Positions 1 to 8,442 of a DNA stretch of 64,000 nucleotides are shown piece after piece. The notes beneath the pieces are model-generated. The model worked only from the letters and a program-made list of their open reading frames with translations. It did not search any database and was not told the origin of the DNA. Within the stretch, counting starts at the first letter, position 1, and each line of letters begins with the position of its first letter. This stretch comes from Saprospiraceae bacterium (lineage in GTDB: Bacteria > Bacteroidota > Bacteroidia > Chitinophagales > Saprospiraceae): assembly GCA_016716185.1 (NCBI GenBank), contig JADJWV010000002.1, forward strand, positions 2,456,501 to 2,520,500, in the 5' to 3' direction. The position numbers and the translations under genes were made by a program.

Positions 1-985
1 GAAATTTCACGTATTGGGTGTGTTCCTTCACTTTTCTTTTAATTTCCTGCAATCCTATGAGCTGATTGAGTTCATCGAGTACGGCTTCTAGGCTTTCCTC
101 TTTTACTTCATGTCCTGGAAGTAATATGGGGTCGCTTTTATACGGCAATGTAATAGGTGGAATTCCCTCCTCAAAAGCAAACCCGACCTCAAAAGGCATT
201 ACTGCCAAAAGGTGGTCGAGAAAAACAACTTCAACGGTATACAGACCTTCCCACCAGGATCCTTTGACATTTGAACCCCAACCAGCTGTGATGAATATTT
301 TATCGTCTTCTTTGCGTACCGGAACTAATCGGATGACCTGACCTTTAAGTTCCCGGGATTCATTTAAAAACTTGATAAAAAGCTCACACTGCCAATTTGC
401 CTGATTGCAATGGTTTTTCAGAATGATCTCTGCATAGACATAACGGGTTTCTTCTCCTTCAAATGTTTTTACATAATGACGTTGTTCGGAAGCAACATCT
501 TCAAAAGGGCCTTCGTATAAGCGCAGTGATTGCAATTCCACATAAGGATTCTGAGATTCAACCTGACTGGCTCCCGGATCCTCCACATAAAAATAACGGC
601 TGCCAACTTTTTCACCATCCATATAAGCTTCCCAGCAATAGGTACCCTTTTTCCAGAACGAACCTTCTTTTTTATTTCCCCAGCCTTCCCGGATGTGAAC
701 GGTATGATCGAATTTAGAAATTTTTCGCTTGAAACTTAAATTGCAAACTTCTTTTTTTGTTTTGATCAGACTGAAGCATCTCAATTCAATTTCTGTCTCC
801 CAGGATTCCCGATCAAACAATTTGTTGATAAAAGAAAGTTCAACATATATATACGCCGTTGAAAATCGGTCGAAGACCTGTCTGTATTTTTTCTTATTGT
901 CTGCAAGCCATTCTGTGGAAGCATAGATTCTTATCTCTTTAAATTTGTATTTCCTCGTATCTCCGATTTTAATAATTTCTTCCAT
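1..985 (-). CDS. AAA+ ATPase (SpoVK/CbbX-like), N-terminal part only
   Basis: An open frame starts with ATG at 985 and runs leftward off the window edge, giving 328 codons with no stop. The visible N-terminal region appears to contain two similar domains of about 120 residues. Each ends in a GWG-x3/4-GS-x-W-x2-G-x-Y motif (GWGNKKEGSFW near residue 102, GWGSNVKGSWW near residue 240) and looks beta-rich. After these comes a helical segment, LDELNQLIGLQEIKRKVKEH, which resembles the linker preceding the AAA core in SpoVK/CbbX-type ATPases ('LIGL..VK..'). The ATPase core itself, with Walker motifs, would lie outside the window, so the AAA call is inferred from that linker. No signal peptide is seen, so a cytoplasmic role is likely. 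The gene is divergent from the ferredoxin gene, with a 138-bp gap between them. Function of the duplicated N-terminal domain: unknown. Confidence 0.72.
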   Translation of the reverse strand, partial: MEEIIKIGDTRKYKFKEIRIYASTEWLADNKKKYRQVFDRFSTAYIYVELSFINKLFDRESWETEIELRCFSLIKTKKEVCNLSFKRKISKFDHTVHIREGWGNKKEGSFWKKGTYCWEAYMDGEKVGSRYFYVEDPGASQVESQNPYVELQSLRLYEGPFEDVASEQRHYVKTFEGEETRYVYAEIILKNHCNQANWQCELFIKFLNESRELKGQVIRLVPVRKEDDKIFITAGWGSNVKGSWWEGLYTVEVVFLDHLLAVMPFEVGFAFEEGIPPITLPYKSDPILLPGHEVKEESLEAVLDELNQLIGLQEIKRKVKEHTQYVKF

Positions 986-1123
986 AGCTTATAATCTAAA
1001 TAAACATTTAAATATATAACAATACCGGAAAAGCAGGACTCAAATTAGCTAATTTTCATAAAATTCCTTCCGGAATCAGTTAAACTTTTCTATACCTGAA
1101 TTGTTTAGGAGTCACCTTTTTAT

Positions 1124-1465
1124 ATGGCTATAATCAAATTCCTCTTTGAAGACCAACGGATTGCTGATAAAACAGTCATCACCAATGGATTGGACAAATC
1201 CATTCTGGAAATCACAGAGGAAGAGGATATACACCTCAATCATAATTGCGGAGGGGTTTGCGCTTGCTCAACCTGCCATGTTTATATTAATTCCGGAGCC
1301 GAATATTTGGAAGACATCAGCGACAAAGAAGAAGATTTTATTGACCGAGCCATGAATCCCAGATTGGAATCAAGACTGGCTTGTCAATGTATTCTTCTGG
1401 ATGAGAATGCCCGTATCACCGTTGAGATTCCGGATCAAAGCCGGATCATTGGTCACGAACATTAA
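1124..1465 (+). CDS. [2Fe-2S] ferredoxin, adrenodoxin type
   Basis: A 113-residue protein with the vertebrate/bacterial adrenodoxin-type cluster motif: Cys42-x5-Cys48-x2-Cys51 (NCGGVCACSTC) and the distal Cys87 in the SRLACQC stretch. These four cysteines are expected to ligate a [2Fe-2S] cluster. Such ferredoxins carry single electrons and are often paired with the Isc Fe-S assembly system. The next gene, 11 bp downstream, is an IscX-like protein, which supports a role in Fe-S assembly or in supplying electrons to Fe-S or P450-like enzymes. Length is normal for the family. The ATG at 1124 is followed directly by the conserved first beta strand (IIKFLFEDQ). It heads a run of same-strand genes with short gaps that continues to Maf. 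Confidence 0.9.
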   Translation: MAIIKFLFEDQRIADKTVITNGLDKSILEITEEEDIHLNHNCGGVCACSTCHVYINSGAEYLEDISDKEEDFIDRAMNPRLESRLACQCILLDENARITVEIPDQSRIIGHEH

Positions 1466-1476
1466 AAACCAGGTCC

Positions 1477-1725
1477 ATGCCGTTTGAATCCATTGAAAAT
1501 TTACCTATAAACTGGTCTGATCACGAAGACATCGCGATGGCCCTTTACGAAAGGTTCGGTCATGAGTTTAATGAATCCAGAATTTATCGCATCAGGTTTA
1601 CTGAATTGATTGAATGGGTTCTTGAAATTCCAAATTTTGTCGGAAAAAGGGAAGATTGCAATGAAGCACATCTGGAACAAATACAGGCAAAATGGGTCTA
1701 TGAATTTCGCGACAATCAAGCTTAA
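1477..1725 (+). CDS. iscX: IscX-like Fe-S cluster assembly protein
   Basis: An 82-residue acidic protein matching the IscX/YfhJ family: INWSDHEDIAMALYERF at the start, a central FTELIEWVLEIPNF segment and a C-terminal EAHLEQIQAKWVYEFRD. IscX is a small winged-helix protein that binds the cysteine desulfurase IscS and iron, modulating Fe-S cluster assembly; it normally has about 66 residues, so this form is slightly extended at both ends. It lies 11 bp after the ferredoxin gene and 9 bp before the KdsC-like gene, so co-transcription is likely. In proteobacteria iscX ends the isc operon right after fdx. Here the fdx-iscX pair is kept while the other isc genes are not in the window. Confidence 0.85.
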   Translation: MPFESIENLPINWSDHEDIAMALYERFGHEFNESRIYRIRFTELIEWVLEIPNFVGKREDCNEAHLEQIQAKWVYEFRDNQA

Positions 1726-1734
1726 TTTTACTTC

Positions 1735-2232
1735 ATGAACGTATACGATCGTTTTTTTACTATTCGCGGAATCGTATTGGATATCGATGGGGTTTTAACT
1801 GATAATACCATTTTGATCACCGAGCAATCCGAATTTCTCAGGAGAATGCATATCCGGGATGGGTATGCCATCAAAAAGGCCATCAGAGAAGGATTCAAAA
1901 TTGGCATCATCTCTGGTGGGAATTCCATTGGCTCCAAAAAAAGGTTAGAGCTTTTAGGCGTTGGAGATATTTATTTAGGAATAGAAAATAAGTTAAGTAT
2001 TTTTTCAGAGTTGACAGACCAATGGAAGTTACCCCCTGAACAAATTGCTTATATGGGCGATGACATTCCCGATTTAAGTGTGATGAAGATTACCGGGTTG
2101 GCCTGTTGCCCTTCAGATGCCGTTCCGGAAATATTGCAAATTGCACATTACATATCGCCTTTGGCTGGAGGGAGTGGTTGTGTGCGTGACCTTTTAGAAA
2201 AGATTCTTCAAGCACAAGATAAATGGACCTGA
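1735..2232 (+). CDS. kdsC: KdsC-type HAD phosphatase (KDO 8-phosphate phosphatase)
   Basis: A 165-residue HAD-superfamily hydrolase of the C0 (capless) KdsC type. The nucleophile motif is LDIDGVLTDN, with Asp16 and Asp18. The motif II region is GIISGG, and the acidic motif is YMGDDIPDLSVM. KdsC enzymes remove phosphate from 3-deoxy-D-manno-octulosonate 8-phosphate in lipopolysaccharide KDO synthesis. Members without kdsA/kdsB next to them can also act on related sugar acids, so substrate specificity is family inference. The stop codon overlaps the start of the following prenyltransferase by 10 bp, which suggests translational coupling. Length is typical for the family (about 170-190). Confidence 0.85.
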   Translation: MNVYDRFFTIRGIVLDIDGVLTDNTILITEQSEFLRRMHIRDGYAIKKAIREGFKIGIISGGNSIGSKKRLELLGVGDIYLGIENKLSIFSELTDQWKLPPEQIAYMGDDIPDLSVMKITGLACCPSDAVPEILQIAHYISPLAGGSGCVRDLLEKILQAQDKWT

Positions 2233-3131
2233 AATCCTGGAGTTCCTTCCTGCGATTGCCAAATCTGTTCATGATCCTGTTTGGCCAACAATTCATATTT
2301 TATTTTATTCTAAATCCACAACTTCCTGTCGAGTCAGAAACTCTGAGCGGTTTAGACTTTTTGTTACTGAGCTTTACAACTGTCCTGGTTGCAGCCGGAG
2401 GCTTTGTAATCAATAATGTTTTTGATGCTAAAATAGACGCCATTTTCCCCGGAAAGAATCCGGTACCTCTCACCATCAAACCAAATGTTGCAATTATAAT
2501 TTACTTATTCATAGTTTTTACCGGATTGGGGCTCACCATTCTTCTTGCAGTAAAAAGCGACAGACTTATGGATGCTGCATTATATCCAGCAGCTGTTTTA
2601 TTACTTTTCATTTATTCGTGGAAATTGAAGTGCCTTCCGGTCATAGGCAATTTATTTGTGGCCTTGTTTACGAGTGCAGTCATATATATAATCCCATTTG
2701 CCTATTGGGAAGAGATCAGTCTGCTCCGAATGCTTGATTATTCTCTTTGGAAGAAGTTGCTCTACCCCCTATTTATGCTGGGCTTGTTTGCGTTTTTGGT
2801 CAACTTTATCCGGGAAGTTGTCAAAGACATCGAAGACATAAAATCGGATGCAAATTCTGATTGCAAAAGCACTGCTGTTTATTATGGCGAGGAAACAGCC
2901 ATGGGGATTGTGAGGCTTTTCTGGATTTTGCTGTTGCTGATCTTAAGTATTCACGTTTTTCAAACTCACACGTTTAAATCGTGTTGGGTCTTTTTGCTTT
3001 GTCTTGGTATTCCCCTTATCTGGTTGAGCCTATTTATTTTTAGACAGGATCTCAAAAGCCGGATTACATTTGTAAGCCGTGGTCTCAAATTGCTAATGTT
3101 GGCAGGAATGATCTATTGGATTATATACTGA
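2223..3131 (+). CDS. UbiA-family prenyltransferase
   Basis: A 302-residue integral membrane protein with about eight hydrophobic segments. It carries two Asp-rich motifs: NNVFDAKIDAIFPGKNP near residue 60-76 (the N-D-x3-D type motif) and VVKDIEDIKSDANSD near residue 198-212. These bind the Mg-prenyl-diphosphate in UbiA enzymes. The Bacteroidota relatives are usually annotated as geranylgeranylglycerol-phosphate geranylgeranyltransferase-like. The acceptor cannot be read from sequence, so quinone, heme O or lipid biosynthesis are all possible. It overlaps the KdsC-like gene by 10 bp and the Maf gene by 1 bp, so it sits in the middle of a tight operon. Confidence 0.85.
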   Translation: MDLKSWSSFLRLPNLFMILFGQQFIFYFILNPQLPVESETLSGLDFLLLSFTTVLVAAGGFVINNVFDAKIDAIFPGKNPVPLTIKPNVAIIIYLFIVFTGLGLTILLAVKSDRLMDAALYPAAVLLLFIYSWKLKCLPVIGNLFVALFTSAVIYIIPFAYWEEISLLRMLDYSLWKKLLYPLFMLGLFAFLVNFIREVVKDIEDIKSDANSDCKSTAVYYGEETAMGIVRLFWILLLLILSIHVFQTHTFKSCWVFLLCLGIPLIWLSLFIFRQDLKSRITFVSRGLKLLMLAGMIYWIIY

Positions 3132-3733
3132 TGCATCAAAGAATCAATTTTCGCAAAATTATCCTAGCATCATCTTCCCCAAGAAGGAAATTGCTGATGG
3201 AGGAAGCAGGGTTTTGGTTTGAAACCATTCATCTCGAATTTGATGAGCATATACCTGAAGGCATGTCTTCATTTAAAGTGGCACAACACATTGCTATCGA
3301 AAAAAACAAAAGAGCTAGGTCTTTTCTTAAGAATGATGAAATAGCCTTAACGGCCGATTCAATTGTGATCCTCGGTGATAAAATTTTTGGAAAGCCAAAA
3401 GACCGTGCTGATGCCTACCATATGTTGGCCAGTCTTTCTGGTAAAATGCACAGGGTTGATACAGGAGTTTGCCTCAGTGATCATCATAAACAAATTGCTT
3501 TTACAGGAAGTTCGCAAGTTTATTTCCGCGCAATGAATCACGAAGAAATAAGTTGGTACATCGATGCTTATTTACCTTTCGACAAAGCAGGTTCCTATGC
3601 TGTGCAGGAATGGATTGGCTTGTGCAAAATTTCCGAAATTTCAGGAACCTATGCCAATATCATGGGCTTACCAACCGATCTTGTCTATGAAGGCCTTAAA
3701 AATTTTGATGGAGCACTTATGTTTCCGCAATAA
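3131..3733 (+). CDS. maf: Maf family nucleotide pyrophosphatase
   Basis: A 200-residue Maf/HAM1-fold protein. The N-terminal signature ILASSSPRRKLLMEEAGF and the central LTADSIVILGDKIFGKP segment are the Maf substrate/metal-binding motifs. Maf proteins hydrolyse non-canonical nucleotides such as dTTP/UTP or m7GTP analogues and have been linked to inhibition of septum formation. The ATG at 3131 shares its A with the stop codon of the preceding prenyltransferase (TGATG), and gives an N-terminus like other Mafs. An in-frame ATG at 3116 inside the upstream gene is possible but less likely. The 3' end overlaps the convergent prmA gene by 17 bp. Confidence 0.88.
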   Translation: MHQRINFRKIILASSSPRRKLLMEEAGFWFETIHLEFDEHIPEGMSSFKVAQHIAIEKNKRARSFLKNDEIALTADSIVILGDKIFGKPKDRADAYHMLASLSGKMHRVDTGVCLSDHHKQIAFTGSSQVYFRAMNHEEISWYIDAYLPFDKAGSYAVQEWIGLCKISEISGTYANIMGLPTDLVYEGLKNFDGALMFPQ

Positions 3734-4532
3734 GGCAAATCCACTCTCCCTTTTGTATAGCAAATTTTAGTTTCAATTGATTTTCCAGAATCAGTTTTTC
3801 CATTTCAATTTTATCGCTTGCCAAAAAACCTGACAATGCGATGTTGCCTCCAGGATTCAACAAAGAAGATAGTTTGGGAAGGCATTCTGTCAATACATTG
3901 CGCGTGATGTTGGCCAGGATATAATCAAATTTTCGATCGGGAACCTCATCCAAACCACCCAACTTCAACAACGCACACTTTAAATGATTAAGAGTTAAAT
4001 TTTCAGCTGTATTTTCTATTGCCAGTGGATCATTGTCTATAAAGACTACTTCACCAGCCCCTTTGAGCAAAGCAAATATTCCCAAAATTCCTGTACCGCA
4101 ACCAAAATCCAGCACATCCTTTTGGTGCAATTCAATCCCAGTCATATATTCCAGGATCATTGAAGTGGTTTCGTGGTGGCCGGTTCCAAAAGCCATTTTA
4201 GGTGCAATGATCAAATCGTATTCAAACTCTGGATCAGGATCATGAAAAGTTGCTCTTACTAACAATTGTTTGCCTATCGGCAAGGCTTCGAATTGTGATT
4301 CCCAAACCGCATTCCAGTCTTTTACCTCGTGCGACTTTTTAGAAAAGGGGATGTTGTTCTCCAGACAATACAATTCAATTTGTTGCTGAAGATCAGAAAG
4401 TTTTTCATCCACAAAAGCTTCCATGTGGTCCTCACTTTGGATAAACGATTCAACTCCTTCGGCGTAAAGCAAGGCGATGTGCAGATCCTGTTCATCTGCA
4501 GGGATATTCATCAGGTAGGATAATTGACCCAT
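3717..4532 (-). CDS. prmA: Ribosomal protein L11 methyltransferase
   Basis: A 271-residue class I SAM-dependent methyltransferase. The SAM motif is DVLDFGCGTGILGIFALLKGA, preceded by the PrmA hallmark APKMAFGTGHHETTSMILEYM. Later motifs include FIDNDPLAIENTAENL and DYILANITRNVL; this NI-R segment stands in for the N-P-P-Y type catalytic motif and matches PrmA. PrmA trimethylates lysines and the N-terminus of ribosomal protein L11. The length is slightly shorter than E. coli PrmA (293), which is usual for Bacteroidota. It is encoded 7 bp downstream of folD on the same strand, so both are probably co-transcribed. Confidence 0.93.
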   Translation of the reverse strand: MGQLSYLMNIPADEQDLHIALLYAEGVESFIQSEDHMEAFVDEKLSDLQQQIELYCLENNIPFSKKSHEVKDWNAVWESQFEALPIGKQLLVRATFHDPDPEFEYDLIIAPKMAFGTGHHETTSMILEYMTGIELHQKDVLDFGCGTGILGIFALLKGAGEVVFIDNDPLAIENTAENLTLNHLKCALLKLGGLDEVPDRKFDYILANITRNVLTECLPKLSSLLNPGGNIALSGFLASDKIEMEKLILENQLKLKFAIQKGEWICLIAET

Positions 4533-4539
4533 CCGATGC

Positions 4540-5415
4540 TCAGGTTTTTTTTGAAAAAGCTTTCCATGTATTTTCCATCAAGGCAGTGATCGTCATCGGA
4601 CCTACTCCACCAGGTACCGGGGAGATCGCCGAAGCTTTTTGAGAAACAGAATCAAATTCAACATCTCCAACAAGTCTGGACCCCTTAGATGAACTGGGAT
4701 CTTCGATCCGGTTAATTCCTACATCCACCACAACAACACCCTCCTTGACCATATCGGCTTTGAGAAAATGCGGAATTCCCAATGCAGCAATGATGATGTC
4801 TGCTTCCCTGCAAAATTGATCGAGGCGGCTGGTTTTACTGTGGGCAATGGTTACGGTTGCGTTACCCGGCTTTGATTTTTTAGACATCAGGAGTGCCATA
4901 GGCGTACCGACAATATTACTTCTCCCAAGAACAACACAATGTTTTCCTTCAGTTTCAATTTTATATCTGTCGAGCATCATCATGATTCCCATTGGAGTAG
5001 CAGGCAATAAAGAAGATAGACCCAAAGCCATTTTACCAAAATTATAGGGATGGAAGCCATCGACATCTTTAGCCGGATCAATTGCCAGATTGATTGCATG
5101 TTCGTCAATATGGCGGGGCAATGGAAGTTGTACGATATAGCCGTCAATTTCGGGGTCTTCATTTAATGATTTTATCACGTACATCAACTCTTCCTGGCTG
5201 GTGGTGGCTGGTTTTTTGATCAGTGTGGACGCAAATCCTACTTCGTCGCAAGCTTTAATTTTATTGCGTACATAGGTCTGGCTGGCTGGATTGTCTCCAA
5301 TAAGAACTGCTGCCAGATGGGGAGGCCTCACATCATTCTGGCAGAATAAACGCACTTTGTCCTGAATTTCTTTGCGAATAGTTGCAGACAATTTATTTCC
5401 GTCCAAGATCAACAT
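4540..5415 (-). CDS. folD: Bifunctional methylenetetrahydrofolate dehydrogenase/cyclohydrolase
   Basis: A 291-residue FolD protein. Visible motifs are YVRNKIKACDEVGF with the catalytic Lys, DGYIVQLPLPRHID, VVLGRSNIVGTPMALLM (dinucleotide-binding) and the C-terminal PVPGGVGPMTITALMENT. FolD interconverts 5,10-methylene-THF, 5,10-methenyl-THF and 10-formyl-THF in the cytosol, supplying one-carbon units for purine and methionine synthesis. The length is normal. It is the first gene of a two-gene unit with prmA, and about 284 bp separate it from the next upstream minus-strand gene end. Confidence 0.95.
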   Translation of the reverse strand: MLILDGNKLSATIRKEIQDKVRLFCQNDVRPPHLAAVLIGDNPASQTYVRNKIKACDEVGFASTLIKKPATTSQEELMYVIKSLNEDPEIDGYIVQLPLPRHIDEHAINLAIDPAKDVDGFHPYNFGKMALGLSSLLPATPMGIMMMLDRYKIETEGKHCVVLGRSNIVGTPMALLMSKKSKPGNATVTIAHSKTSRLDQFCREADIIIAALGIPHFLKADMVKEGVVVVDVGINRIEDPSSSKGSRLVGDVEFDSVSQKASAISPVPGGVGPMTITALMENTWKAFSKKT

Positions 5416-5699
5416 ACTTTTAATTTATGGGTACTTTAATTTATGCAAGATTTTAGAACCAGAGATTCGCCAGGCCTGCAGCCATGAAATTTATGTGGCC
5501 AGATTTTTCAATTCACATGATTTGGGTAATAAATTCCCTGAATTCACCGGTTTTAAAAAATGCAGCCCAAAGATATAATGAATAATATACCAGATACAGC
5601 TAAAATTTCAAATTATGTCATCCCCATTGGAACCAAGAACTTTGTTTGAAAAAAATCCATTGACTTCGTAAATCCCGCAATAAAATTCTGCTGACATTT

Positions 5700-7154
5700 T
5701 CAATTGTCAAAATATTCCCGAGCCCTTCTGTTGATGCCGGGTTGCATTTCGGTGGCATCGAAAAAATTATCGCCTTTGAATTGATCTTTTGCATTTTTGT
5801 ACAACTCAATTTCCCATTTCCGGTTGAATCTTTCACCAATGGCTGTTGAATGTAGCAGCCTAAAATCACTGCCTGCTAAGTCCGGGTTATAAAACAGAAA
5901 CTTAACGTTGGTTTGGCCCCCTTTAGCAATTTTATTATATTTCCAGATTTCGTAAGGAAAGGCACCATGATCTTTATCCTCTTTTATGATTTCATCAGGC
6001 CTGCCATAACGCAAATACATGATTCCCCGATCCGTTTCAAATCCATAACCAAAGCCCGATTTGAATTCCTGATCGAGGTACTTTGCGAGTTTTAAATAAT
6101 TCATAAAAGCTATTCTCGCTGTGTCATAACGCTCGCTAAAATAGGTAAAAAGAAAAATTCGCTTTTCTTGTTCTTTTTTTTCTTTCAATAAATTATTCAG
6201 AGTCGATACATCTATCCCTGTAATCAATGGGTGAACAGCCCTGACACCATAGTCCACCAGCTCAACCGGAATGGTATCAAAATAAAATTTATCCTCTTTA
6301 CGGCTCGTGAATAAATAATGTATCCGGTCCCAAAAAGGATTCTCCCTGATGAAATGCGTGTTCTCTTCGCAAATAAGTTGTTTGTCTTTATCCATCAACT
6401 GGATTTTCAATTGATAACTGCCACTGGTTAATTCACTGATGTCCTGTTGTATGAGTTGCGCATCTACAGGAACTGCTTTCCTTTTTTTAAACCACTCTCT
6501 GACCGGTACGAAAAGTCCGAAAGAATCTTTTCTCAAAATGGTAAACTTCAAATAAAATGGTGTCGGGTTGTTTTGCTCCAGATAGCTTTCAACATAGGCA
6601 AAAAGGATATGTTGGTGTGCATAATACGTGTGATATGGAAGTGGTTCTCCGTAGATGCCATTTTTCCAAAGTTGATTCGCGCTGTCGGAAGAAGTTTTAG
6701 CATATTGCAGCAATTGAATATCGGAAAATCCATGAGTTGCCGGTTTATCTTTGACCCATACGGTATCAATCAGGCTTAACTCTATTTCAGGTGTAAATGC
6801 ATCAGTTATTGAGGTTTCCAGCAGGTAAAGTCCGGGTGTAAGTTCCCATTTTTCTCCATGGTAAAATGGTACACTGGATTTTGAAGGAGGGGTATGGAGT
6901 TGGAATTTGGCTGCTTTGATGATGTTTTCTCCATTTTTGAGGACCATCATCAGATCGATCTTCATGCTTTGAAGGCTATCAGAAGTATATACTTTTTTCC
7001 AGACTTTATCGCTGATATAAATTCTTAGATCTAAATAGGGAGTGTGCCCAGATGTATAAAAAACGGAGGGTTGTACATAAGCTTCCTGAGAAGAAATCCT
7101 GCTGAATATAAATAAGATCCAGCATATGCCTTTCCAACTCTTATTACGGGTCAT
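5700..7154 (-). CDS. GWxTD domain-containing exported protein
   Basis: A 484-residue protein with a hydrophobic N-terminus (WKGICWILFIFSRISSQEA) that looks like a signal peptide. The C-terminal third matches the Bacteroidota GWxTD domain: a long helix (YLKLAKYLDQEF) followed by GFETDRGIMYLRYGRPDEI, where the usual GWxTD reads GFETD. The N-terminal part is beta-rich and resembles the sandwich domains found in this family. Its function is not established. It is typical of Bacteroidota and often found next to envelope genes. It overlaps the start of the lipoprotein gene upstream by 4 bp (ATGA), implying translational coupling. Confidence 0.8.
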   Translation of the reverse strand: MTRNKSWKGICWILFIFSRISSQEAYVQPSVFYTSGHTPYLDLRIYISDKVWKKVYTSDSLQSMKIDLMMVLKNGENIIKAAKFQLHTPPSKSSVPFYHGEKWELTPGLYLLETSITDAFTPEIELSLIDTVWVKDKPATHGFSDIQLLQYAKTSSDSANQLWKNGIYGEPLPYHTYYAHQHILFAYVESYLEQNNPTPFYLKFTILRKDSFGLFVPVREWFKKRKAVPVDAQLIQQDISELTSGSYQLKIQLMDKDKQLICEENTHFIRENPFWDRIHYLFTSRKEDKFYFDTIPVELVDYGVRAVHPLITGIDVSTLNNLLKEKKEQEKRIFLFTYFSERYDTARIAFMNYLKLAKYLDQEFKSGFGYGFETDRGIMYLRYGRPDEIIKEDKDHGAFPYEIWKYNKIAKGGQTNVKFLFYNPDLAGSDFRLLHSTAIGERFNRKWEIELYKNAKDQFKGDNFFDATEMQPGINRRAREYFDN

Positions 7155-7504
7155 TCTTTTTTTACTTTAAAGACAAACTGTGTTTTATGAATTTCAAATT
7201 TTAGTTCCAGTTGTTTGCTACCCAGCTTTTTTATATAAAACGTATAATCCATTCCTTTTGTGAGCTGAATCTGATTTTTATGGATGACATAGGTAGCCTG
7301 CTGTTCGGCACCCTGAAAATTTGTTGTCATAATTTGTCCATCAAAATAGAAAAAAGCCCCCTCCAGGGTGTTGGTTAATTTATCATTGCGATAGGCTTGT
7401 TCGACAAACCACTTACCTGATAAAAACTCCTGATCTATTTGGTTTTCATCTTTGCACGAGCTCAGCGTGGCGATAAAAACAAAAAAATAAATAATCCTTT
7501 TCAT
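7151..7504 (-). CDS. Small lipoprotein, lipocalin-like
   Basis: A 117-residue predicted lipoprotein. The signal MKRIIYFFVFIATLSSC ends with a lipobox-like LSSC, placing the lipidated Cys at residue 17. The mature part has LSGKWFVEQAYRN and repeated beta-strand patterns (FYFDGQIMTTNF, ATYVIHKNQIQL, QLELKFEIHKTQFVFKVKK). This resembles the lipocalin-like domains common in Bacteroidota lipoproteins, though the family call is tentative. Its stop overlaps the start of the downstream GWxTD gene by 4 bp. Ligand and function are unknown. Confidence 0.7.
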   Translation of the reverse strand: MKRIIYFFVFIATLSSCKDENQIDQEFLSGKWFVEQAYRNDKLTNTLEGAFFYFDGQIMTTNFQGAEQQATYVIHKNQIQLTKGMDYTFYIKKLGSKQLELKFEIHKTQFVFKVKKE

Positions 7505-7589
7505 GATAGAGGTGACAAAAATAAGCTATTCGGAGCATTGTTGTTCAAACTCCGGTTTTATTAGCTTTACAGATAATAAGAAAAAAAAT

Positions 7590-8438
7590 GTGAAAAACGT
7601 ATTGATTACAGGAGTGAACTCCGGAATAGGACTTTACCTGGCAACAGAACTCGCTGAAAGTGGGTTCAAGGTTTTTGGGACCTTGAGAGATTTGAGCAAA
7701 GCCCCACCGGAATTGTCAAAATTCCCGAACTTACACTTGCTGGAAATGCAATTAAACCGTCCGGATGGCATCGAAAACGCCTTTTTGCAAATCAAACCTG
7801 CACTGGAAGAAGCGGGTTTATATGCCCTGATCAACAATGCCGGGACAGTGGAACCCGGGCCATCGCTATTTCTCCCTATGGAATCATTTAGGGAAGTCTT
7901 TGAAATCAATGTATTTGCACCCCTTCGATTGACCCAATTGTGTTTCGGCGCTCTAAGCAAATATGGGCCTGGAGCCAGAATTATCCAGATGAGTTCGGTC
8001 AGCGGGCTCTTTGCTTCGCCCTTTTTGGGGGCCTATGCATCTTCGAAATTTGCCCTGGAAGGTTTGAGCGATAGCATGCGCCGGGAGCTCAATTTGTTAG
8101 GGATTCACGTCGTGAAGTTAAATCCTGGAAGTTTGAAAACAGGGATTTGGAGAAAACAACTGGATGTCCATAAAAAATTTCCTCCCAACCCTTTTGATGC
8201 TTTTCTGGAGAAAGCTAATGAACTCATTTTCAAGATGGAAAGAAAGGCCATACCCGTGGACGCTCTTCAGGCCGCATTTTGGGATGCATTCATGTCGGAT
8301 CATCCGAAACCCAGCTATTTGGTACATCCTAACAAATTCATGTTTAGGCTGATAAGTCGGTTTTTACCTGTTAACTTTGTCGATCGAATGATCCGGAAAA
8401 CATTGAAATCTTCCAAAAACGAGATCAGACCATTTTAA
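7590..8438 (+). CDS. Short-chain dehydrogenase/reductase
   Basis: A classical SDR oxidoreductase. From the GTG at 7590 the protein begins VKNVLITGVNSGIG, the Rossmann TGxxxGIG motif at the expected position. It then has LINNAG, the catalytic Ser region IIQMSSVSGL and YASSKFALEGLSDSMRREL, with the catalytic Tyr-x3-Lys. The C-terminal extension (about 80 residues) resembles retinol-dehydrogenase-like SDRs. The substrate is unknown. An ATG at 7503 opens the same frame, but it lies on top of the divergent lipoprotein start codon and adds 29 residues unlike an SDR N-terminus, so GTG 7590 is preferred. The M1 peptidase follows 4 bp later, probably in one operon. Confidence 0.82.
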   Translation: MKNVLITGVNSGIGLYLATELAESGFKVFGTLRDLSKAPPELSKFPNLHLLEMQLNRPDGIENAFLQIKPALEEAGLYALINNAGTVEPGPSLFLPMESFREVFEINVFAPLRLTQLCFGALSKYGPGARIIQMSSVSGLFASPFLGAYASSKFALEGLSDSMRRELNLLGIHVVKLNPGSLKTGIWRKQLDVHKKFPPNPFDAFLEKANELIFKMERKAIPVDALQAAFWDAFMSDHPKPSYLVHPNKFMFRLISRFLPVNFVDRMIRKTLKSSKNEIRPF

Positions 8439-8442
8439 GCAC

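Noticed and set aside
5618..5869. Minus-strand 83-residue frame overlapping the end of the GWxTD gene.
   Set aside because: Out-of-phase shadow of the GWxTD coding sequence, with no start context.
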